A model generated the notes under the pieces. It did no database searches. It was not told the DNA's origin and was given only the letters and a program-made list of their open reading frames with translations. A program made the position numbers and the translations under genes. From Treponema parvum (GTDB lineage: Bacteria > Spirochaetota > Spirochaetia > Treponematales > Treponemataceae): 64,000 bases of DNA. Where the stretch lies: assembly GCF_017893965.1 (NCBI RefSeq), contig NZ_CP054142.1, positions 2,594,288 to 2,658,287 on the forward strand. The letters are read 5' to 3'. Below, in pieces: positions 34,970 to 43,600 of this stretch (position 1 is the first letter of the stretch; each line of letters begins with the position of its first letter).

Positions 34970-35421
34970 AACTGCTCATATTCCTTAATATAATCTGCAA
35001 ATAGCTTGTTTTCTTTTGTTATATCTCTTGATCTAGGATTTGATATAACAATAACATAGTAATCAAGGATTTCATTTGAAATATCAAAAATGGCTTTTCC
35101 TAAGAGTATGCGATTATTACTTATTTGAGTTCGTAATTGACTAATCTTTTTTTGTATACTCTGATCTTGAGCAGAAAACATCAGGTTCGATATGTAAAAC
35201 AACCAACTATAAACATTTTCAATATATTTCAGTTTTCTTTCATATTTCATTTTCTTTATATCATTTCGTAAAACACGATTATTAATATATACCTGAACCA
35301 TTAGATTCACTATTACAGATATTAAAGTTACACAGATTAATACTGTAAAATATGTTACTAGTTTTTTACTATCATTTTCAGAAGTTTCCAAAATTTTTTG
35401 TAATAATTCTAAAGGTGACAT
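34966..35421 (-). CDS. Small membrane protein with a cytosolic coiled-coil region
   Basis: The 151-residue protein has one long membrane helix (about 22-45, VTYFTVLICVTLISVIVNLM) followed by a basic, helical cytosolic part with KKMKYERKLKYIENVYSW. No known domain is recognised. It is the first gene of the three-gene cassette with a good AAGGAG site and is translationally coupled to the HATPase. It may be the membrane sensor or effector of the trio; this is inference from position. Confidence 0.6.
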   Translation of the reverse strand: MSPLELLQKILETSENDSKKLVTYFTVLICVTLISVIVNLMVQVYINNRVLRNDIKKMKYERKLKYIENVYSWLFYISNLMFSAQDQSIQKKISQLRTQISNNRILLGKAIFDISNEILDYYVIVISNPRSRDITKENKLFADYIKEYEQL

Positions 35422-35453
35422 CTTTTCTCCTTCTTATTGAGTCCGTAGGGGCA

Positions 35454-35516
35454 ACCTAACAATGGGTTGTACCGCAGCGGGCTCGACCCGCTGTCGGCTA
35501 CGAACCTTTGTTAGGC
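35454..35516 (-). repeat. attC site 1
   Basis: On the - strand this 63-bp site runs from GCCTAAC (R'') to GTTAGGT (R'), both fitting the attC core consensus. The inside forms a near-perfect palindrome centred on CAGCGGG and CCCGCTG with an extra base on one side, as needed for strand choice by IntI. Confidence 0.92.
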
Positions 35517-35519
35517 TAT

Positions 35520-36242
35520 TTATTCATACTCTCGTATATGTTGATTTTTTCTTAATTCAAAATATCCGCCGAAATTCTTATTTGTAGCTTTTTTAAAATC
35601 TTCATTTTTTTCTAACTCTTCTATTTTATAAAACTGATATTCTTCATCAGAAATATTTGAAATTTCTGCTTTATAATATTTTGAAGCTACTTTTTTTGAA
35701 AATGGATATTTTTTAGAAAGGTGAACTGCAAAGAAATATTGATTTCCATCAGTCATGTAGATATAAAAAACAGGTCTTCCACTTGGAACATATTGAGGAT
35801 CAAATAATTGATCAATTTGACGACCTAATCCTTTTTCCAATTGTGAAAAGAATTCTTTAGGAGTTTTTTGTATGTGAGAATATGGATTTGTATCATCGCA
35901 ATATTCTTTTTGCTCATTATTGTATATAAATGCATAAACTTGTTGATTTTCACCTTCAAATGGATATTTTCCGACTTTTAATTTATATTCTTCAATTAAA
36001 TTTCCATAATAACTTAGATGTTGAAGCCTTACTACATCACAGTCATCCTGATACGCTTGTTCTAGAAGTGTAATTCCTAAATAAATGGATACGATACAAG
36101 CTAATAAGCTTACTATGGATAATAAAAAATAGATTTTTACCGTTTTCTTTTTTATAAGTCTTACAATTGCGACTATAATGAATACAAAAAATAGAATTAC
36201 AAAAATAGCAGCAAGTGCAAACAAAATTCTTCCAATTAACAT
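35520..36242 (-). CDS. Membrane protein of unknown function in the first cassette
   Basis: The 240-residue protein has two membrane helices (about 4-30 and 38-60) and a soluble domain (about 65-240) that is probably extracytoplasmic. The domain is rich in Tyr, Lys and Glu and contains YKLKVGKYPFEGE and PSGRPVFYIYMTDGNQYFF. I recognise no family. AGAGGA lies before the ATG. It is the cassette nearest the integrase, hence probably the most recently inserted, and its stop lies 4 bases before attC 1. Confidence 0.6.
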   Translation of the reverse strand: MLIGRILFALAAIFVILFFVFIIVAIVRLIKKKTVKIYFLLSIVSLLACIVSIYLGITLLEQAYQDDCDVVRLQHLSYYGNLIEEYKLKVGKYPFEGENQQVYAFIYNNEQKEYCDDTNPYSHIQKTPKEFFSQLEKGLGRQIDQLFDPQYVPSGRPVFYIYMTDGNQYFFAVHLSKKYPFSKKVASKYYKAEISNISDEEYQFYKIEELEKNEDFKKATNKNFGGYFELRKNQHIREYE

Positions 36243-36284
36243 TTTTTCCTCTTTTTCTTACTAGGTATCCCAGTGCGGGTGTCA

Positions 36285-36446
36285 GCATAACATCTTTTCG
36301 ACCTTTCCTCATAATACCATAAAACTACTCGTTTGCAATCTAAACTACTACAAGACAAGAAATTACATCTTTCTACCATAATACTACCCGGAACACATCA
36401 TCAATAGTCAGATTAGGCCTATCTTCACTAAACAAGCTAAAACGAA
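36285..36446 (-). repeat. Probable attI recombination site
   Basis: The core site GTTATGC (- strand, 36285-36291) separates the first cassette from the sequence downstream of the intI stop codon. The leader beyond it (CCCGCACTGGG) is also found at the start of the third cassette. The 155 bp up to intI contain no gene. The exact attI limits cannot be drawn without recombination data. Confidence 0.6.
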
Positions 36447-37727
36447 TCACATTCGGTCGATAGGGCTTTGAACGCCGAGACCGCCGCGGTTGAGGACGTG
36501 GGTGTAAACCATAGTGGTTGAAACATCGCTGTGACCGAGAAGTTCTTGGATGGTGCGGATATCGTAACCGGATTCCAGTAGATGTGTTGCAAATGAGTGG
36601 CGGAACGTGTGGCAGCCGATCGGTTTCGGAATACCCGACCGTAAAACAGCTTCATGCAGGGTGCGCTGAATAACCGAAGGATCAATATGGTACCGCCCCT
36701 GCTCGCCTGTCTTATTATTTTGCCATCGGCGTACTTGGGGAAACACCCACTGCCATGCCCAAGTTTTACCGGCATTGGGATATTTTTTCGCAAGGGCAGA
36801 CGGCAGCGACACTAAACCGAAACCGTCTTTGCAGTCTACCTCATGGATGCGGCGAACATTTTCCAAATGTTTTTGCAGCGGAAATTTCAGAGATACCGGC
36901 AGCATCGTTTTACGGTCTTTTGCGCCCTTTCCGCAGTGTACCGTAATTTCATTTTTATCAAAATCAATATCTTGTACCCGTAATTGCAAGCCTTCCATCA
37001 GCCTCATTCCCGTTCCATAGAGCAAGCGGATACAAAGACCGTAATCATTATCTGGTAAAAGCGAAAATATCTTTGCCGTTTCCTCACGGCTCAATACAAC
37101 GGGCAACTTTTGAGACTTTTTAGCACGGATGATATTCTCGGGACTTTGTATAGTTAAGCCTAATATGTTTTTATACAGAAACAAAAGAGCGGCAAGGGCT
37201 TGATTTTGACTTGAAGCGGCAACCTTTTCTTTTATTGCAAGACGGCTCACAAAGGAATTTATCTCTGCAGCGGAAAATGTTTTAAAATTTTTATTTTGAT
37301 GTTCTCGTATAAAGCGACTTATCCAATAGCTGTATGCTTCCCGTGTACGTTTGCTGTAGTGTTTTGCAGTAATCACTGCATCCAGTTTTCTTAAAATATC
37401 CTGAATATCCGATGCAGTAGGCAGATTACTTTCCTCAATCATTCCTGTATTCAAGCCTATAGCATCATGAGGATCGCTATCAGCGCCTTCACAAATTTTC
37501 TCGATAAAATCGGAATCCGCACGGCAAAAACCCTCACTATAAATACTATTCAATAAAATATCACAAGAATTACGATCAGCGGGGATAGTCCAAATGCACC
37601 GATCCGGAACCCAAGCTCTGTTTGGTACTTTTTTTATCGCTTGCAAGATTTTAGAAAAATCTTCTCTGCCTGCTTTAAAACGTACCGCTAAAGTTTCTTG
37701 TTCATAAGGCTTAATTTCAATAAACAT
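36447..37727 (-). CDS. intI: Integron integrase with an extra N-terminal domain
   Basis: The 426-residue tyrosine recombinase has the catalytic residues Arg (GTGMRLMEGLQLR), Lys (GAKDRKTML), HxxR (HTFRHSFATHLL), His (LGHSDVSTT) and Tyr (MVYTHVL). The IntI-specific insertion that recognises attC is present: KKYPNAGKTWAWQWVFPQ matches KYPRAGHSWPWFWVFAQ of IntI1. Residues 1-90 form an additional domain (VPNRAWVPDRCIWTIPADR) resembling HARP-like N-termini of some recombinases; class 1 IntI lacks it. The gene points toward the cassettes, as in Treponema denticola. AGGAGG lies 5 bases before the ATG. Confidence 0.95.
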   Translation of the reverse strand: MFIEIKPYEQETLAVRFKAGREDFSKILQAIKKVPNRAWVPDRCIWTIPADRNSCDILLNSIYSEGFCRADSDFIEKICEGADSDPHDAIGLNTGMIEESNLPTASDIQDILRKLDAVITAKHYSKRTREAYSYWISRFIREHQNKNFKTFSAAEINSFVSRLAIKEKVAASSQNQALAALLFLYKNILGLTIQSPENIIRAKKSQKLPVVLSREETAKIFSLLPDNDYGLCIRLLYGTGMRLMEGLQLRVQDIDFDKNEITVHCGKGAKDRKTMLPVSLKFPLQKHLENVRRIHEVDCKDGFGLVSLPSALAKKYPNAGKTWAWQWVFPQVRRWQNNKTGEQGRYHIDPSVIQRTLHEAVLRSGIPKPIGCHTFRHSFATHLLESGYDIRTIQELLGHSDVSTTMVYTHVLNRGGLGVQSPIDRM

Positions 37728-37847
37728 AAAAACCTCCTAAATTTATTTTCAGTCTGAATCAGTCCCCCCCAAACAACAAAAACATCACGGATAGTAAACC
37801 GCACAAATCAAATGTTAAAAGGAAAAAAGTTGCATGCTGGGTAATCC

Positions 37848-37872
37848 GTCTAATATTCGCTGAACCTATAAC
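37848..37872 (-). repeat. Degenerate attC half behind the integrase
   Basis: The sequence GTCTAATATTCGCTGAACCT (+ strand) resembles the outer arm of the long attC at 32423-32449 (GTTCAACATTCGCTTAACCT). The core has lost the invariant G of GTTRRRY. It lies 120 bp before intI, on the side opposite to the main array. The rest of 37728-37919 shows only the ribosome binding site of intI. Confidence 0.4.
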
Positions 37873-37919
37873 GGAGCGTACCACTGTTGTCCGATTAAAG
37901 CAATTTTAGATGAAATTTG

Positions 37920-38492
37920 CTATATATGTTTATTCTTTTTCCAAGTTATATAATCTTTTTTTGCCTTCATAGCTTTTAGCTTATTCCATGCTTCCAAAGC
38001 CGCTTCTCTTGTTGCATTTTTTTCATTTGCCAGATAATCACTGATAAAGTTATTAAATTTACAGGATGGAATTTGCGGAAGCTTTCCTTCAGTTTTATTT
38101 AAACAAATATATTCACAAATGACATCATTATAAGTTATTTTTTCACCATCAGAAAGTTTATTTTCAATCCAGCGATTAAGCCAATATTTTGCGCCTGATT
38201 TCGGTTTTAGTCCCGAAATCCGTTTATCCATTTCACTATGTATGAATTCCCATGTTTCTTTTTTGTTGCTAAAATTTTCAAAATAAGTATGACTATTCAA
38301 CGTGTCTATATTCCGGCTTTTACTCCGATAACTATTCTTTTTATTCACCGTTCCGGTTTTCAAAAATTGAATAATAATGTCTTCAAGCTGATCCTTTCGT
38401 ATTTTTGTACCAAAGGGAATTTCAAGCGATTTAGCCAATGCTTTGAGTTCACTCATGTACCAATATTTATTCTCGAATTCTGTTATTGTCAT
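37920..38492 (-). CDS. SAP-domain protein
   Basis: The 190-residue protein begins with a SAP-like helix-linker-helix (ELKALAKSLEIPFGTKIRKDQLEDIIIQFL, about residues 14-43), a small DNA/chromatin-type binding module. The middle (about 75-130) reads FIHSEMDKRISGLKPKSGAKYWLNRWIENK and looks like the helical domain often attached to such SAP proteins. Strongly basic and AT-rich. A nucleic-acid-binding role is likely but no catalytic site is seen. It may be an old cassette, given the attC-like remnant downstream. Confidence 0.7.
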   Translation of the reverse strand: MTITEFENKYWYMSELKALAKSLEIPFGTKIRKDQLEDIIIQFLKTGTVNKKNSYRSKSRNIDTLNSHTYFENFSNKKETWEFIHSEMDKRISGLKPKSGAKYWLNRWIENKLSDGEKITYNDVICEYICLNKTEGKLPQIPSCKFNNFISDYLANEKNATREAALEAWNKLKAMKAKKDYITWKKNKHI

Positions 38493-38569
38493 AGAGTCTT
38501 TTTCTCAAAATTACGTTTTATTCGGTCAATACCCATTTCAGTTGTATGAATTTTTTCTGAATTGTTTTC

Positions 38570-38833
38570 CTATTTATCATCATAATGATTTTTGCATTGA
38601 ATAATTTTTATGAGTCCATCCTCTATTTTATATACAGGTCTGTTTTTCTCGTCTATTGTCCGTGACCAATATCCGCTTAAATTTTCTTTTAATGGTTCAG
38701 GATGTCCTATGCCGTCATTGCCGTTTCGTTCAATATCAGTAAGCAGTCGATTAATTTTCTTCAGCGTTTTTTTGTCTTGCATTATCCAATATGTATAATC
38801 CGACCATGCATCATCTGAAAAATCCTTATGCAC
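38570..38833 (-). CDS. yoeB: YoeB/Txe-family mRNA interferase toxin
   Basis: The 87-residue RelE-fold toxin has the YoeB pattern GHPEPLKENLSGYWSRTIDEKNR, with the catalytic Glu, Arg and the C-terminal His-Tyr pair in CKNHYDD. It should cleave mRNA at the ribosome A site. The start is GTG, directly after the antitoxin stop. It appears intact. Confidence 0.93.
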   Translation of the reverse strand: MHKDFSDDAWSDYTYWIMQDKKTLKKINRLLTDIERNGNDGIGHPEPLKENLSGYWSRTIDEKNRPVYKIEDGLIKIIQCKNHYDDK

Positions 38834-38835
38834 TT

Positions 38836-39093
38836 TTATGCCTCAACAAGTTCATGTATTGAATGCTGCCCGTTTTCCATTTGTTTTTTCGAATGTTCCA
38901 ATGCTTTCATATTTTTTTCAGAATAAAAAGAGTCGTCTTGAATAATTTCAAACGGAATTTTACGCTGAATTAAGGTTTGTTTCAAAAATATACGTATTGC
39001 CGTAGTCGTATCCATTCCGATAGACTCAAAAAATGCATCTGCATCATTTTTTAGAGCTGCATCAACTCTTGTTTGAACTACTGCTGTTTTCAT
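38836..39093 (-). CDS. relB: RelB/DinJ-family antitoxin
   Basis: About 85 residues. The N-terminal ribbon-helix-helix reads KTAVVQTRVDAALKNDADAFFESIGMDTTTAIRIFL, typical of RelB/DinJ, and the C-terminal tail (about 55-85) should wrap around the toxin. The start is the Met after GAGG; the longer frame from a TTG near 39213 crosses a repeat and has no ribosome binding site. It should repress its own operon. The pairing of a DinJ-type antitoxin with a YoeB-type toxin is common. Confidence 0.92.
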   Translation of the reverse strand: MKTAVVQTRVDAALKNDADAFFESIGMDTTTAIRIFLKQTLIQRKIPFEIIQDDSFYSEKNMKALEHSKKQMENGQHSIHELVEA

Positions 39094-39170
39094 ATGAACC
39101 TCCATGTTTATAATATAATACAAAAGTAATGAAAAAGCAATGTGTTTTATTGACTGAGCAATATACAATC

Positions 39171-39260
39171 CTAAAAGCTCGACCGCGGCATGTACTACGA
39201 GTTTGTAGAGCAAACTCGTAGTGAGGCGAAGCCAAACGACGTTCTCGCCGAAAGCAAAGC
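39171..39260. repeat. Dispersed intergenic repeat B, copy 1
   Basis: A 19-bp block (CTAAAAGCTCGACCGCGGC) is found inverted at 54960-54978, and GTTCTCGCCGAAAG nearby also matches 54936-54949 inverted. Between them a perfect hairpin ACGAGTTTG-loop-CAAACTCGT occurs. The element occupies most of the 250 bp before carA. Confidence 0.6.
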
Positions 39261-39302
39261 TTTATCTAGAAATACTTTTGAAACTCAACATTTCAGGCTG
39301 TC

Positions 39303-39331
39303 TAGTCATTCTCTTTAAAAAAATGTATAAT
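39303..39331 (+). promoter_or_regulatory. Probable promoter of carA
   Basis: TAGTCA and TATAAT are 17 bp apart. The -10 box ends 11 bp before the carA ATG, leaving a 5' leader of only a few bases. GAGG lies in this stretch but would be at or before the transcription start. Confidence 0.5.
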
Positions 39332-39342
39332 GAGGCTTTAGA

Positions 39343-40662
39343 ATGAGTATTAGAGCCTGTATTGTACTTGAAAACGGACAAGTTTTTGAAGGAAAAAGTT
39401 TCGGCGCTTCCGGCTGCGTGACAGGCGAAGCGGTTTTTACAACGGGAATGACCGGATACATTGAAACGCTTTCCGATCCCAGCTACTACGGTCAAATCGT
39501 CATGCAGACTTTTCCTTTAATCGGAAATTACGGTTTGATTCGGCAGGATTTTGAAAGCTCGCGGCCTCACTTGAGAGGATACGTCGTTCGCTCGTATTGT
39601 GATTCTCCTTCCAATTTCCGAAGCCAGGGTTCTATAGATTCTTTTTTAAAATCAAATAACATTGTAGGCTTGTACGACATTGATACCCGCGCGCTCACAA
39701 AAATTTTAAGAGAAGCGGGCGTCATGAACGCCATGTTAATTTCAGGCGATTCTCCGGAGGCAAAAAAGGAATTCGACGCCCTCGATATTCCGGAAGAAAA
39801 GAAAAAACTGCTTGAAAAAATCCGCGCTCACAAAATTGAAAAAGCCGTCGAATCGGTAAGCTGCGACGCCGTTAAAATCGAAGATCCTGCGGACATTGTG
39901 TTCGCCGAAGCCGCAAAATATCGTGCGCTTCCCGTAACAAAAGACGGACTTAAAATAAACGACGCTTCAATAGCCATGAAAAACGGAAAAAATAAAAAAG
40001 TCGTTCTCTGGGATTTCGGCGCAAAAGCCAATATCCGACGGGAGCTTTTAAAACGCGGAGTTTCCGTTATTTCCGTTCCGTCAAAATCCACCGCAAAAGA
40101 AATTATCGATCTTAAGCCGGACGGATTGATGCTTTCAAACGGCCCCGGAGATCCTAAGGATAATCAAGAAATCATCGACCAGCTTAAAAAACTGTGTGAA
40201 AAACGTATTCCCGTTTTCGGTATCTGTTTGGGACACCAAATCCTTGCCCTTGCCCGCGGAGCTAAAACTTCAAAGTTAAAATACGGACACCGCGGATCAA
40301 ATCATCCGGTAAAAGATCTTTCAACCGGCCGCGTTTATATTTCAAGCCAAAATCACGGCTATGCCGTAGAAAACGCTTCTTTGCCTAAAGGTGCCTTACT
40401 GAGTTTTGCAAATACAAACGACGGAACGTGCGAAGGGATTACCTATACCGATATTCCCGCTTTTTCCGTTCAATTTCATCCGGAAGCTGCCGGAGGTCCC
40501 TTGGATACGAATTTCTTATTTGACGAATTTATTTCTCTTATAAACAATCCCGATCATTTTAAGAATTTTAAAACGCCTTACGCCCTCATCGATTCAATTT
40601 CATATTTTGCCGACGCTATAAAAGAAAACGCTCGTATATCCGAACAATCCGGGAGTCTTTAA
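39343..40662 (+). CDS. carA: Carbamoyl-phosphate synthase small subunit
   Basis: The 439-residue glutaminase subunit supplies ammonia for carbamoyl phosphate. The N-terminal CPSase domain starts RACIVLENGQVFEGKSFGA. The class I amidotransferase domain has the nucleophile Cys in GICLGHQ and the His-Glu pair in FHPEA. It is about 60 residues longer than usual, mainly through a charged insert around residues 165-220 between the two domains and a C-terminal tail. The stop and the carB start share one base (TAATG). Confidence 0.95.
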   Translation: MSIRACIVLENGQVFEGKSFGASGCVTGEAVFTTGMTGYIETLSDPSYYGQIVMQTFPLIGNYGLIRQDFESSRPHLRGYVVRSYCDSPSNFRSQGSIDSFLKSNNIVGLYDIDTRALTKILREAGVMNAMLISGDSPEAKKEFDALDIPEEKKKLLEKIRAHKIEKAVESVSCDAVKIEDPADIVFAEAAKYRALPVTKDGLKINDASIAMKNGKNKKVVLWDFGAKANIRRELLKRGVSVISVPSKSTAKEIIDLKPDGLMLSNGPGDPKDNQEIIDQLKKLCEKRIPVFGICLGHQILALARGAKTSKLKYGHRGSNHPVKDLSTGRVYISSQNHGYAVENASLPKGALLSFANTNDGTCEGITYTDIPAFSVQFHPEAAGGPLDTNFLFDEFISLINNPDHFKNFKTPYALIDSISYFADAIKENARISEQSGSL

Positions 40663-43600
40663 TGCCGCTAAACACATCAATAAAAAAGATTATGGTCATA
40701 GGTTCCGGCCCCATCGTCATAGGACAGGCTGCGGAATTCGATTATGCAGGAACACAGGCTTGCAAGGTTTTAAAAGAACAGGGCATAAACGTAGTTTTGG
40801 TAAATTCAAATCCGGCAACCCTCATGACCGACCATTCCATGGCGGATTCAATTTACATAGAACCTCTGATACCTGAAACCGTCAAGCGCATAATTGAAAA
40901 AGAAAAGCCCGACAGCCTGCTTTCAACGCTCGGCGGACAGACAGGGCTCACTTTAAGCATGGAATTGGCAAAGTCCGGATTTTTAAAAGAACACAACGTA
41001 CGACTGCTCGGAGCGAATCCCGAAACTATAGACAAGGCCGAAGACCGCCAGATGTTCAAAGACACCATGCTTTCCATCGGAGAGCCTTGCATCCCTTCCA
41101 AAGTGGTCACAACCCTCGAAGGAGCTTTGGATTTTGCCGATAACGAAATCGGATATCCGGTGATCGTAAGACCTGCGTTTACCTTAGGCGGAACGGGCGG
41201 AGGAATAGCAAACGACCGCAAAGAACTGGAAGAAATCGCACACAACGGTCTTCATCGCTCTCCCATACATCAAATTTTAGTTGAAAAATGCATCTCCGGC
41301 TGGAAAGAAATAGAATTTGAAGTCATACGGGATCATTCGGGCAATGTCATAACCGTCTGTTCCATGGAAAACTTCGATCCTGTAGGAATTCACACGGGAG
41401 ATTCCATCGTAGTAGCGCCGGCCGTCACTCTGGCGGACAAAGAATATCAAATGTTGCGTTCTTCCGCGCTGAATATAATTTCAGCTCTCAAGATCGAAGG
41501 CGGTTGTAACTGTCAGTTCGCCCTAAAACCCGATTCTTTTGAATATGCAGTTATAGAAGTAAATCCCCGCGTTTCAAGGTCTTCGGCTCTTGCGTCAAAA
41601 GCGACTGGATATCCTATAGCAAAAGTCGCAACCCTCATCGCAATCGGGTACAATTTGGACGAAATTCCTAACGCCGTCACTCAAAAAACGGCGGCATGTT
41701 TCGAACCGGTAGTGGATTACATTGTCGTAAAATTCCCGAAATGGCCGTTCGATAAATTCGTCTATGCCAAAAGAACCTTAGGCACTCAGATGAAGGCGAC
41801 CGGAGAAGTAATGTCGATCGGCCGCTCTTTCGAAGAAGCCTTGATGAAAGCCGTCCGCGGGGCGGAAATAGGCGTTTTTTCTTTGCGCCTAAAAGCTTTT
41901 TCCCAAGAAACCGACGAGCAAATAAAAAAAAGAGTCGGTGAAATAACGGATTTACGCATCTTTGCCGTTTACGAGGCCCTGAGACGCAAAATCTTATCTG
42001 TAAGACAGATAAGTGAAATTACAAAGATAGACGCATGGTTTATTTCCAAGTTGGAAAATATAGCAGCCCTTGAAGATGAACTTGAAAGCGTAAAAAACAA
42101 AAATTCGACGCTTTCAAACGAACTTTATTTAAAAGCAAAAAAATCAGGCTTTCCGGACAAGGTGATAGAATCTTTGTCGAAAGTGAAAATTCCAGGCGGC
42201 TCGGGAATTTTACAAGACTCCAAAGCGGCGGAAAAACTGCGGAAAGAAGGCAAGCTGGCGCACATTCCCGCAACATATAAAATGGTCGACACCTGCGCCG
42301 GAGAATTCAACGCGGAAACTCCGTATTTTTACGCAGGCTACGACGAGCAAAACGAAGCCGCCGAATTCCTTAAAAACAGGAAAAATACGGAAAGCAAAAA
42401 AGGTACTATTATTGTTTTAGGTTCCGGCCCTATAAGGATCGGTCAGGGAATAGAATTCGACTACGCCTCCGTTCAATGCGTTTGGTCGCTGAAAAAACTG
42501 GGCTATGAAGTAGCGATTATAAACAATAACCCCGAAACCGTTTCTACCGATTTCGACACTGCCGACAGGCTTTATTTCGAACCTCTTACGCCGGAAGACG
42601 TTATGAACGTGATACACACGGAAAAGCCCTTCGGGGTTGTCGTCGCCTTCGGCGGACAAACCGCAATAAAACTTACAAAATTTCTTGATAGGCAGGGAAT
42701 TAAAATTCTGGGAACCAGCGCCGATTCGATAGACATTGCCGAAGACCGCGAACGTTTTGAACAGCTTTGTGAAAAACTAAAGATAAACAGACCCAAAGGA
42801 GAAACCGTTTTTACGACCGAACAGGCTCTTCTTTCGGCGGAACGGATAGGATATCCGGTTTTACTTCGCCCTTCATATGTTCTCGGCGGACAGAACATGA
42901 TCATCGCCTTTACACCGGCGGACATAAAAGAGTACATGTCCATTATACTCGCTCAAGAAATTGAAAACCCTGTTTTAATAGACAAATACATGATGGGTAC
43001 GGAACTTGAAGTCGACGCTATCTGTGACGGAAAAGACATTCTTATTCCGGGAATAATGGAACACATAGAAAGGACGGGCATTCATTCCGGAGATTCCATA
43101 GCCGTTTATCCTTCTTGGAACTTAAACGATATTCTCCGTGAAAAAATCATAAATCAATCCCGCGAACTCGCTCTCGCCCTTAAAACGCGGGGCCTTATCA
43201 ATATTCAGTACCTGGTTTACAACAATTCTCTTTACATCATAGAAGTAAATCCCCGTTCAAGCCGTACTGTTCCCTACATCAGCAAAGTCACGGGCGTTCC
43301 CATGGTAGAACTTGCCACACAGGCCATGCTGGGTAAAAGCATAAAAGAAATGGGCTACGGCAAAGGACTTTATAAAATTCCTCCGTATTTCGCTGTAAAA
43401 GTTCCCGTATTCAGCTTTGAAAAACTCATGGATGTGGATACCCACTTGGGCCCGGAAATGAAATCTACGGGAGAAGTTTTAGGCTTGGCTTCCACTATGG
43501 AAGAAGCAATTTTTAAGGGACTCATCGCAGCCGGCTACAAAATGAAAAGAGGCGGCGGGGTTCTGTTTACTGTACGCAAAACCGATCAATACGAAATTCC

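Noticed and set aside
30500..39100. The AT-rich island as a prophage
   Set aside because: No phage structural, lysis or replication genes; the recombinase has the integron-specific insertion and attC sites separate the genes.
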